Shown piece after piece: positions 6,884-12,566 of a stretch of 12,566 bases of DNA; positions within the stretch are counted from its first letter, which is position 1; every line of letters begins with the position of its first letter. Both the position numbers and the translations under genes were made by a program. The notes under the pieces were generated by a model that was not told the origin of the DNA, made no database searches, and saw nothing but the letters and a program-made list of their open reading frames with translations. This stretch comes from CAYVKY01 sp964452115 (GTDB lineage Bacteria; Bacteroidota; Ignavibacteria; Tepidaquicellales; Tepidaquicellaceae), in assembly GCA_964452115.1 (NCBI GenBank), contig CAYVKY010000064.1:1-12566 (forward strand), written 5' to 3'.

Positions 6884-9832
6884 ATGTGGTTAACAAGACT
6901 CGCTCTTAAATATCCTATTAGCACATTGATGGCGTCAATCGCTATATTTGTACTCGGACTTGTATCCTTGTTTCAACTTCCGATTGATATGCTGCCGGAT
7001 ATACAAATCCCCAGCGTTACTACTGTAACATATTTCAGCGGAGCAGGTCCGCTTGATATGGAGCAGAGCGTAACGGTTCCTTTGGAACGTGCAGTAAGTT
7101 CCGTCAATGATGTTGACTATATACAATCCTCTACACGTGAAGGTGTTTCTCAAGTCAGAATTTATTTTTCCTGGGGAGCAAATACCAATGTCGGATTAAT
7201 AGATATTATTCAAAAAATAAACCGTGCTATGAACTCACTGCCGACAGGTGTTTCACAGCCGATTGCACTTAAATTTGACATAACGAATATTCCGGTTCTG
7301 ACAGTTGCATTGAGCAGCGAAATGGACGAGAGGCAGCTGTATGATATCGCTTATAACATTATAGAGCCGCAGCTGGAGCATCTCCCCGGCGTGGCAAGTG
7401 CATCTGTTATCGGCGGTAAGATACGTGAAATTCACGTTACAGTGGACAGGAACAGAATTGAAGGTTCGAAAATCACGCTTAATGACGTTGTTCAGGCTGT
7501 TGCATCCTCTAACTTAATAATGCCGTCCGGCGATTTAAAAACAGGTGTATTCGATTTTTCACTGAAAACCGAAAGTTTATTTAACGTCGTTGAACCTATC
7601 GGCGATATTGTTGTGAAAAATGTAAATGGCGTAGCTATCCGCGTCCGCGATGTGGCGAGAGTTGAAGACTCTTTTATGGAGCAGACTGAAATTATAAGAA
7701 CTAACGGTGCACATGGAGTGATTTTAAGAATTCAGAAAACCCCGGGTTCTAATACTATTGATGTTGTTGATAACGTTACAAAGGCATTAAAAAATTTAAG
7801 AGACGTTCCTTCAAACCTCACATCGTCATCCGCGTTAGACCAAAGTGTTTACATCAAAGATTCAATTTCCGGATTAATGAGGGAAGGCGCTATGGGAGCT
7901 CTTCTCGCAGTATTGGTAATTATTATTTTCATCAGGAATGTAAGAAGCACGATTATCATATTTATCGCTATTCCACTTTCGATTTTGGTTACCTTTATTT
8001 TCTTCCGTTTTTCCGGAATTTCACTTAATACGATGACTCTGGGCGGACTTGCACTCGGCATTGGGCGGTTGGTTGACGACTCGATTGTAGAGCTTGAAAA
8101 TATTTCAAGGCACTATACAATTTCCAGAAAAGAAAATGTTTCTAAAATTAAAGCAACTCTTGATGCAGCAGTTGAAGTTGCCGCACCGATATTTATTTCT
8201 ACATTAACTACGGTGATTGTATTCCTTCCGGTAGTGTTTCTGACCGGTATTGCAAAGTTGCTTTTTATTCCGCTTGTGCTTACTATTACGGTTGCACTTT
8301 TTGCGTCATTCTTTGTATCAAGAACAGTTACTCCCCTTTTATGCTACAAAATACTTTACGGCGAGCGTGATGTTGATGAGAATTCTTCAAAACTCGTAGA
8401 CAGGGTTCACATCAAAACCAGAAATTTTTTCAATGGTATTGATAATGTTTACGAAAAAATTCTTGAAACTGCCTTAAGACACAAACGTAAAGTAATTTTT
8501 ACGGTTGTAATTATTTCTGCATTATCATTCGGATTGTTTAAATTTATAGGTTCGGAATTCTTTCCTGATGCAGATGAAAATCAGTTCAGACTTACGATAA
8601 AACTTCCTGTCGGGACAAGAATCGAAGAGACTGAAAAATTTGTACAGAAAATTGAAAAAATTGTAAAAGAAAATGTTCCCGAAGCGCAGACTGTTGTGTC
8701 GGATATCGGTGTTCCGAATTCGAAAAGCGGTTCTTCGTTCGGTTCGAATTCGGGCAGCCATGCGGCAAATATACAGGTGTCGCTTACTCCTTCGAGCGAG
8801 CGCAGCAGGGATGTGTTTCAAATTGTAAAGCAGCTCCGTCCTAAAGTGCTCTCGCAGCCCGGGGCAGATATATTCATTACTTCAGGCGGATTAATGAAAA
8901 GCCTTATGAACTTCGGCTCTGCAGCCCCTATTGATGTTGCAATTTTAGGATATGACTTTAATGTATCGAATGACCTTGCAAAGAAAATTTCTGATATCGT
9001 TAAGTCTGTGCAGGGCGCAACCGATGTCCAGATTTCACGAGATAATAATCTCCCCGAAGTAAGAATTAAAATTGACAGACTTAAAGCAGGAACTCTCGGA
9101 ATAAGCCTTCAGACAATTGCTACAACAATTGCAACTGCAATGAACGGAACGGTTGCTTCACTATACAGTGATCCAATCACGGGAAACCAGTATAATATGC
9201 TTGTGAGATTATCCGAAAACTACAGAAACGATATTGATGATATAAAGAAACTGACGGTGTCCACTCCTTCAGGAATGCTGGTACCCTTGGAAAATGTTGT
9301 TGATTTAAGTATGTCCACCTCCCCTGTTCAGATAGACAGAAAATTCCAGCAAAGGCTTGTTGATGTAACGGCAAATGTTGAAGGCCGCGACCTCGGAAGT
9401 GTAGCAGATGAAATAAATCAAAAGCTTGCTTCAATTGAAAAGCCGGCGGGTTTCGAAATAACGCAAAGCGGTAATGTTGAGCAGCAATCAAAAACATTCA
9501 GTTCGCTTCTGCTTACATTGATACTTGCAATCATATTAGTATATATGATTATGGCATCGCAATTCCAGTCTCTGGTAGACCCCTTCGTAATTATGTTTAC
9601 TGTTCCTCTTGGCATAGTCGGAGTTGTATGGATGCTGTTTTTGACTAATACAACTTTNNNNNNNNNNNNNNNNNNNNNNNNNNNNNNNNNNNNNNNNNNN
9701 NNNNNNNNNNNNNNNNNNNNNNNNNNNNNNNNNNNNNNNNNNNNNNNNNNNNNNNNNGTATTTGAAGAAAGATTCAAAAGGAAAGAAATGGTTTCCGAAG
9801 AAGAATTAAAGCATCTGAACGAAGAATTATAA
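6884..9832 (+). CDS. RND efflux permease (AcrB/HAE type), interrupted by an assembly gap
   Basis: This is the proton-driven pump of a tripartite efflux system. TM1 is at about 13-32, then the porter half (IDMLPDIQIPSVTTVTYFSG; LPGVASASVIGGKIREIHV). TM2-TM6 lie at about 335-485, with the TM4 relay GRLVDDSIVELEN (Asp398, Asp399). TM7 is near 537-555, the second porter half about 560-865, TM8 about 873-893 and TM9 about 898-920. The Asp pair in TM4 fits multidrug HAE-type pumps better than metal pumps, which show a DG(A/S) relay. Glu403 in TM4 is unusual. After codon 924 the sequence is N for 100 bases, then resumes in frame at VFEERFKRKE, which corresponds to the cytoplasmic tail after TM12. 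TM10-TM12, including the residue equivalent to AcrB Lys940, are missing only because of the gap. The apparent 982 residues should be about 1050. No outer-membrane channel gene or TetR-type regulator is adjacent. Confidence 0.94.
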   Translation: MWLTRLALKYPISTLMASIAIFVLGLVSLFQLPIDMLPDIQIPSVTTVTYFSGAGPLDMEQSVTVPLERAVSSVNDVDYIQSSTREGVSQVRIYFSWGANTNVGLIDIIQKINRAMNSLPTGVSQPIALKFDITNIPVLTVALSSEMDERQLYDIAYNIIEPQLEHLPGVASASVIGGKIREIHVTVDRNRIEGSKITLNDVVQAVASSNLIMPSGDLKTGVFDFSLKTESLFNVVEPIGDIVVKNVNGVAIRVRDVARVEDSFMEQTEIIRTNGAHGVILRIQKTPGSNTIDVVDNVTKALKNLRDVPSNLTSSSALDQSVYIKDSISGLMREGAMGALLAVLVIIIFIRNVRSTIIIFIAIPLSILVTFIFFRFSGISLNTMTLGGLALGIGRLVDDSIVELENISRHYTISRKENVSKIKATLDAAVEVAAPIFISTLTTVIVFLPVVFLTGIAKLLFIPLVLTITVALFASFFVSRTVTPLLCYKILYGERDVDENSSKLVDRVHIKTRNFFNGIDNVYEKILETALRHKRKVIFTVVIISALSFGLFKFIGSEFFPDADENQFRLTIKLPVGTRIEETEKFVQKIEKIVKENVPEAQTVVSDIGVPNSKSGSSFGSNSGSHAANIQVSLTPSSERSRDVFQIVKQLRPKVLSQPGADIFITSGGLMKSLMNFGSAAPIDVAILGYDFNVSNDLAKKISDIVKSVQGATDVQISRDNNLPEVRIKIDRLKAGTLGISLQTIATTIATAMNGTVASLYSDPITGNQYNMLVRLSENYRNDIDDIKKLTVSTPSGMLVPLENVVDLSMSTSPVQIDRKFQQRLVDVTANVEGRDLGSVADEINQKLASIEKPAGFEITQSGNVEQQSKTFSSLLLTLILAIILVYMIMASQFQSLVDPFVIMFTVPLGIVGVVWMLFLTNTTXXXXXXXXXXXXXXXXXXXXXXXXXXXXXXXXXXVFEERFKRKEMVSEEELKHLNEEL
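8714..8753. repeat. Intragenic perfect 11-bp inverted repeat in the pump gene
   Basis: CCGAATTCGAA (8714-8724) and TTCGAATTCGG (8743-8753) are exact reverse complements separated by 18 bases, and each arm contains the palindrome CGAATTCG. It encodes a Ser/Gly/Asn-rich stretch (about residues 611-625) in the second porter half. It may only reflect repeated Asn-Ser codons. Confidence 0.6.
9658..9757. other. Assembly gap, 100 N placeholder
   Basis: Exactly 100 N interrupt the pump gene, the standard scaffold filler for a gap of unknown size. Aligning the flanks to AcrB architecture from memory (end of TM9 on the left, cytoplasmic tail on the right), about 105 residues, or about 315 bp, should be missing. 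The N run can encode only 33-34. The true length must leave remainder 1 on division by 3 to keep the frame, as 100 also does. Confidence 0.95.
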
Positions 9833-9846
9833 ATCAGTTTATATAT

Positions 9847-9887
9847 AAAAAAAGCGTGTCTGATTTTGCAGTACACGCTTTTTTTTT
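9847..9887. terminator. Bidirectional rho-independent terminator between convergent genes
   Basis: The arms GCGTGT (9854-9859) and ACACGC (9873-9878) are extended inward by CTG/CAG with one bulged T. They are flanked by seven A (9847-9853) and nine T (9879-9887), which lengthen the stem. It lies 14 bases after the pump stop and about 12 bases past the stop of the convergent GNAT-like gene, so it plausibly serves both. Confidence 0.88.
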
Positions 9888-9899
9888 ATTATTTAAAAA

Positions 9900-11027
9900 T
9901 TATATCTTTTTAATAAAACATCTTCTTCTTTTGTGCTGACGGACATCAAAATATTTCCAGTGTGCCTGTATAAGAGTATTTGTTTCAAGCTCAATATTGC
10001 TTTCGGCGGAAATGATATTATTTTTTATGCAGCTCCGTGTAAGTTCAGTCATCAGCAAGGCATCGGCGCCTTTTCCCTGAAGGTCAGGCCTGATTGCCCC
10101 GAGATATAAATCCAGATACCTGTTGTTTTTTTTCATCGCTTTCAGCAGGTGATAAAAGCCGAACGGAAAAAGTTTTCCTTTTGATTTCTGCAGCGCCCTT
10201 GTAATCGAAGGCATTGTAATTGCAAATCCCGCCACTCTGTCAAATTCATCAACTATCAGAATAAGAAAATCCGGAAGTATGTATCCGAAATACTGTTTAA
10301 TATATAAATCAATCTGCTCTTTATTAAGCGGAACAAACCCGAATAAATTTTTGTAAGCAGCATTCAGTGTTTCAAAAAGGTCTGTGCCGTATTTAAGAAA
10401 ATCTTTTGCTGATTTTGCTTCGATTTTTTTAAGTTTGTACTTCTGCTTGATTATCTCCGCAATTCTTACTGCCTTTTCCGGAATTTTATCCGGTACTTTA
10501 ATTTCAAATTCCACCCAGTCAGCTTCCTTTTCAAATCCGAGTTTTTCAAAATGCCTGCGGTAATAACTGTGGTTATATATTGTAGCGGTAGTACCGGTTT
10601 CTTCAAATCCTTCAATCAACGTGCCTTCGTGGTCCATATCAGTAAAGCCTAGCGGTCCGTGAATGTATTCCATCCCCTTCTGTTTTGCCCAGTCAATTAA
10701 TGTATTAATCAGAAGTGCCGATACATCTTCATCGTCAATAAAGTCAATCCATCCGAATCTTACGCATTTCTTATTCCAGATTTCGATGTACCTGTGATTT
10801 ATTATGCCTGCTGCTCTTCCTGCAATTTTTCCGTTTTTATAAACGAGTAAAAATTTTGTATCACAATATTTGAAAGCGGGATTTTTCTTCTGAGTAAATG
10901 TATGTAACTCATCAATAATAAACGGAGGAACCCACTGCTTCGTGTCTTTATAAAGCGAGTAAGGAAATTTGATAAATTTTTTTATATCGCTTCGGCTGTG
11001 TATTTCTTTGACTTTTAATATAGACAA
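9900..11027 (-). CDS. GNAT-superfamily N-acyltransferase-like protein (YghO-like), TTG start
   Basis: This soluble 375-residue protein has no signal peptide or membrane segment. It matches a family of GNAT-fold proteins widespread in Bacteroidota and resembling E. coli YghO, of unknown substrate. Landmarks: FPYSLYKDTKQWVPP at 21-35, GKIAGRAAGIINHRY at 66-80, FGWIDFIDDE at 91-100, GPLGFTDMDHEGTLIEGFEE at 124-143, YYRRHFEKLGFEKEADWVEF at 155-174, and the acetyl-CoA-loop-like RPDLQGKGADALLMTEL at 313-329. The fold probably contains two GNAT-like halves, the C-terminal one with the Q-x-x-G-x-G/A pyrophosphate-loop pattern (here LQGKGA). The chosen start is TTG at 11025-11027, preceded by GAAGAA. 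The frame has no ATG from its upstream stop (11178-11180) until Met119, and homologues as I recall begin close to MSILKVKEIH. Convergent with the efflux operon and apparently monocistronic. Acyl donor and acceptor are unknown. Confidence 0.87.
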   Translation of the reverse strand: MSILKVKEIHSRSDIKKFIKFPYSLYKDTKQWVPPFIIDELHTFTQKKNPAFKYCDTKFLLVYKNGKIAGRAAGIINHRYIEIWNKKCVRFGWIDFIDDEDVSALLINTLIDWAKQKGMEYIHGPLGFTDMDHEGTLIEGFEETGTTATIYNHSYYRRHFEKLGFEKEADWVEFEIKVPDKIPEKAVRIAEIIKQKYKLKKIEAKSAKDFLKYGTDLFETLNAAYKNLFGFVPLNKEQIDLYIKQYFGYILPDFLILIVDEFDRVAGFAITMPSITRALQKSKGKLFPFGFYHLLKAMKKNNRYLDLYLGAIRPDLQGKGADALLMTELTRSCIKNNIISAESNIELETNTLIQAHWKYFDVRQHKRRRCFIKKI

Positions 11028-11303
11028 TTCTTCGTTATCAATTCTGTAAAAGATATAATTTATAAAATTGTTTTTAATAATAAAACGATATAAATATTGC
11101 TTTATTATTTTAGTGAACCGTTCATTTGCCTGCTCAATAATTTCATACCTCCGGTATTTATTATGAATAGTTATCCGTTATTTTTTATTAATCATCTTTA
11201 ATTTTATAACTTGATTTAATAATAATTAATTTATAAGTTTTTACTGAAATACAATTTTTCCTTTGTCGTAGCAGTAACTTTTCATATTTCTAAAAAACGA
11301 ACT
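11028..11303. other. A/T-rich intergenic stretch with no recognised gene
   Basis: This divergent spacer must hold the promoter of the GNAT-like gene, but I find no clear TAnnTTTG element on the minus strand. The minus-strand frame of that gene stays open back to 11177 (50 codons beyond the TTG) without an ATG, giving a Lys/Ile/Tyr/Asn-rich translation typical of A/T-rich non-coding DNA. A perfect 5-bp inverted repeat, ATACC-TCC-GGTAT, lies at 11145-11157. On the minus strand it reads GGAGGT directly abutting ATG, which opens only a 13-codon frame. No RNA gene or riboswitch was recognised. Confidence 0.5.
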
Positions 11304-11480
11304 ATGATTTTATTTGGTCTGAAAACTGACTTGGGCTCTAACATGAATGGTATTTGGTTATCAGGGGTATTTTATCCGCTTAAATCAAAAAATTCATTAC
11401 TTATTTCCGGGAATTTTAAATTTATTGACAGTTCAATCTTAATAAAAAATATTTTTACTAACTTAAAAAAAATGTTATGA
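11304..11480 (+). CDS. Possible 58-residue small ORF overlapping the next gene by ATGA
   Basis: ATG at 11304 opens 58 codons that end at TGA 11478-11480, overlapping the LamG gene start (ATG 11477) in the classic ATGA arrangement for translational coupling. The peptide (MILFGLKTDLGSNMNGIWLS at its start, ending FTNLKKML) has no signal peptide, no recognised domain and no Shine-Dalgarno motif. The first half is less A/T-rich than the surrounding spacer. It may be a leader peptide, a gene remnant or chance. If the weak promoter proposed at 11425-11457 is the true one, this ORF would not be transcribed with the LamG gene. Confidence 0.25.
   Translation: MILFGLKTDLGSNMNGIWLSGVFYPLKSKNSLLISGNFKFIDSSILIKNIFTNLKKML
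11425..11457 (+). promoter_or_regulatory. Candidate Bacteroidota-type promoter for the LamG gene
   Basis: TTG (11425-11427, within TTGACA) and TATTTTTA (11450-11457, one mismatch to TAnnTTTG) are separated by 22 bases, within the usual Bacteroidota -33/-7 spacing. The ATG follows 19 bases later, which would give a very short leader. In such A/T-rich DNA a chance match is possible. Confidence 0.3.
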
Positions 11481-12566
11481 GAAATACATTTTCCATTTTT
11501 GTAAAAATTTTGGTTTTATTAGTACTATGCAGCGGTAATTATGTTTTTTCACAAACGCCGCAGTATTATAACTATCAGAATTCAGGCTCAAGCACAAACA
11601 ATTTTCCGTTTAATGTAAACACCGGAAAAGCCGTGAATATGCTGTTCCTGGCAGGTGATTTCAACCAGCCGGCACCGCTTCCAACGGGTAAAAGCATAAC
11701 TAAAGTATATTTTTATACCGTTAATGCAGCTACCAGGACATTCACTGACCTGAGAATTCTTCTTGCTCAGGACACTATAACAAGTTTTTCGAATGATTTC
11801 TATTCCGGGACTTTTGACACGGTATATTACAATCCTTCAGCAACACTGACCAGCACCGCCCTCGGATGGATGAGTGTTGAACTCGATCATCCGTTTCCGT
11901 ATGATCCGTCAAAAACTCTGATAATGTTTGTCGGACAATGCAGCTCATCCGGTACGGCCGGTATGGCTGTCCGCAATATTACTCTAACCGGCGGCAGGAG
12001 AGATTGGTCTGTTGGAGGTTGTCCGTTCGTTTCGTATGGTATGGATGCAGCAGTAACAAATTTCGGTGTGGATGTGGTAAGCAGCACACCTCCGATTTCA
12101 TTACCGGATATGATTTATTATAAATTCAAAGACAATCCTTCATTAACCCAAGTGAAGAACTTTGCTGTTCCCGGAGTCGGCAATGCTATAGCAAATATTG
12201 CAAGTTTAACACTTAGTGCCCCCGGACAATTTGACAGCTGCCTTTCAGGCACTGCAACTTCGAGCGCCAAAATAACGACAGGTTATAGTTTATCAACAGG
12301 CACCAGCAGCTTTACGATTAGTATGTGGTTGAATAACCTGCCGGTACCGGCAACTACACGATATCTGTTCGGTGACATGGGACCTTCATTCCGCTGCTTC
12401 GTAGGCGGTGTAGCACCGACGAATGGAGCTATCTTAAGAGGAACAGGTGTTACTGATGTCAATATTCCAAACATTTTCCCCGGACCGACGGTTGTACATA
12501 TAGTTTATGACTCTGCCTCCCATACAGTGAAAACCTATAATAATGGAGTTTTAACAAATTCTGTCG
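11477..12566 (+). CDS. Secreted protein with N-terminal surface module and LamG-like domain, 3' end cut by window edge
   Basis: The frame is open from ATG 11477 to the window edge, giving 363 codons without a stop. Residues 1-25 (MRNTFSIFVKILVLLVLCSG, then NYVFS before Gln) form a signal peptide. Cys18 is not in a good lipobox. Residues about 30-203 form a beta-rich module (NNFPFNV, FLAGDFNQPAPLP, WMSVELDHPFPYDPSKTLIM, RRDWSVGGCPFVSYG) that I recall as recurrent in Ignavibacteria/Bacteroidota secreted proteins but cannot name. From about 209 (LPDMIYYKFKDN) a concanavalin A/LamG-like jelly roll begins (SSFTISMWLNN, RYLFGD, VHIVYDSASHTVKTYNNGVL) and continues to the edge. LamG folds usually bind glycans or proteins. 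A T9SS sorting domain would be expected beyond the window but cannot be seen. No Shine-Dalgarno motif is present (TTAAAAAAAATGTT before ATG). Role inferred: surface or extracellular binding protein. Confidence 0.87.
   Translation, partial: MRNTFSIFVKILVLLVLCSGNYVFSQTPQYYNYQNSGSSTNNFPFNVNTGKAVNMLFLAGDFNQPAPLPTGKSITKVYFYTVNAATRTFTDLRILLAQDTITSFSNDFYSGTFDTVYYNPSATLTSTALGWMSVELDHPFPYDPSKTLIMFVGQCSSSGTAGMAVRNITLTGGRRDWSVGGCPFVSYGMDAAVTNFGVDVVSSTPPISLPDMIYYKFKDNPSLTQVKNFAVPGVGNAIANIASLTLSAPGQFDSCLSGTATSSAKITTGYSLSTGTSSFTISMWLNNLPVPATTRYLFGDMGPSFRCFVGGVAPTNGAILRGTGVTDVNIPNIFPGPTVVHIVYDSASHTVKTYNNGVLTNSV

Noticed and set aside
6884..9832. Heavy-metal (CzcA-type) efflux pump.
   Set aside because: TM4 has the Asp-Asp pair of HAE-type multidrug pumps and not the metal-pump relay pattern.
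9418..9876. A long minus-strand frame running through the N gap.
   Set aside because: It is antisense to the pump gene, is kept open only by the undefined bases and shows no domain.
11100..11152. A perfect GGAGGT followed directly by ATG on the minus strand (11144-11152), upstream of the GNAT-like gene.
   Set aside because: The spacing between motif and ATG is zero, the frame closes after 13 codons, and no other gene here uses a Shine-Dalgarno motif. The match also falls in a small palindrome.
11425..11453. A sigma70-like promoter, TTGACA plus AATATT with 17-base spacing.
   Set aside because: The -10 matches only half of TATAAT, and the lineage uses the TTG/TAnnTTTG promoter type, which fits the same place better.

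Overview
The window looks like chromosomal DNA from a Bacteroidota/Ignavibacteria-type bacterium, probably a metagenome-derived scaffold. Three things point there. One protein carries a type IX secretion (T9SS) type-A sorting domain with the NFPNPFNPSTTI signature, a variant frequent in Ignavibacteria and relatives. Nearly all starts sit in A/T-rich sequence without a Shine-Dalgarno motif. Most genes encode large secreted beta-sandwich or beta-propeller proteins. Intergenic DNA is far more A/T-rich than the genes.

Layout. Positions 1-5504 hold four minus-strand genes for exported proteins, in transcription order: a five-repeat FN3 protein with a dockerin-like C-terminus (5504-3459), a T9SS-sorted beta-sandwich protein (3415-2594) probably co-transcribed with it, a rho-independent terminator, a small outer-membrane beta-barrel protein (2487-1759), and a BNR/Asp-box propeller protein that runs off the left edge (1651-1). 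A 266-bp divergent A/T-rich spacer (5505-5770) separates these from a plus-strand RND efflux operon: periplasmic adaptor (5771-6877) and inner-membrane pump (6884-9832). The pump is interrupted by 100 N. A bidirectional terminator (about 9847-9887) separates the pump from a convergent minus-strand GNAT-like gene (11027-9900), which must start at a non-ATG codon. After a roughly 450-bp A/T-rich spacer, a plus-strand gene for a secreted LamG-type protein (11477 onward) runs off the right edge.

How the genes fit together. Five of the eight main genes encode cell-surface or secreted proteins of the kind T9SS bacteria use for adhesion, polymer binding or surface scaffolding. Adaptor and pump would form two parts of a tripartite efflux system, with the outer-membrane channel encoded elsewhere. 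No T9SS machinery, RNA genes, insertion sequences or CRISPR arrays were seen.

No clearly new system is established. The best leads are the neighbouring dockerin-like and possible cohesin-like proteins, the exact 98-residue period of the FN3 array, the pump gap that is clearly larger than its 100-N placeholder, the extra Glu in the pump's proton-relay helix, the non-ATG start of the GNAT-like gene, and a short unlisted ORF that overlaps the LamG gene start by ATGA.
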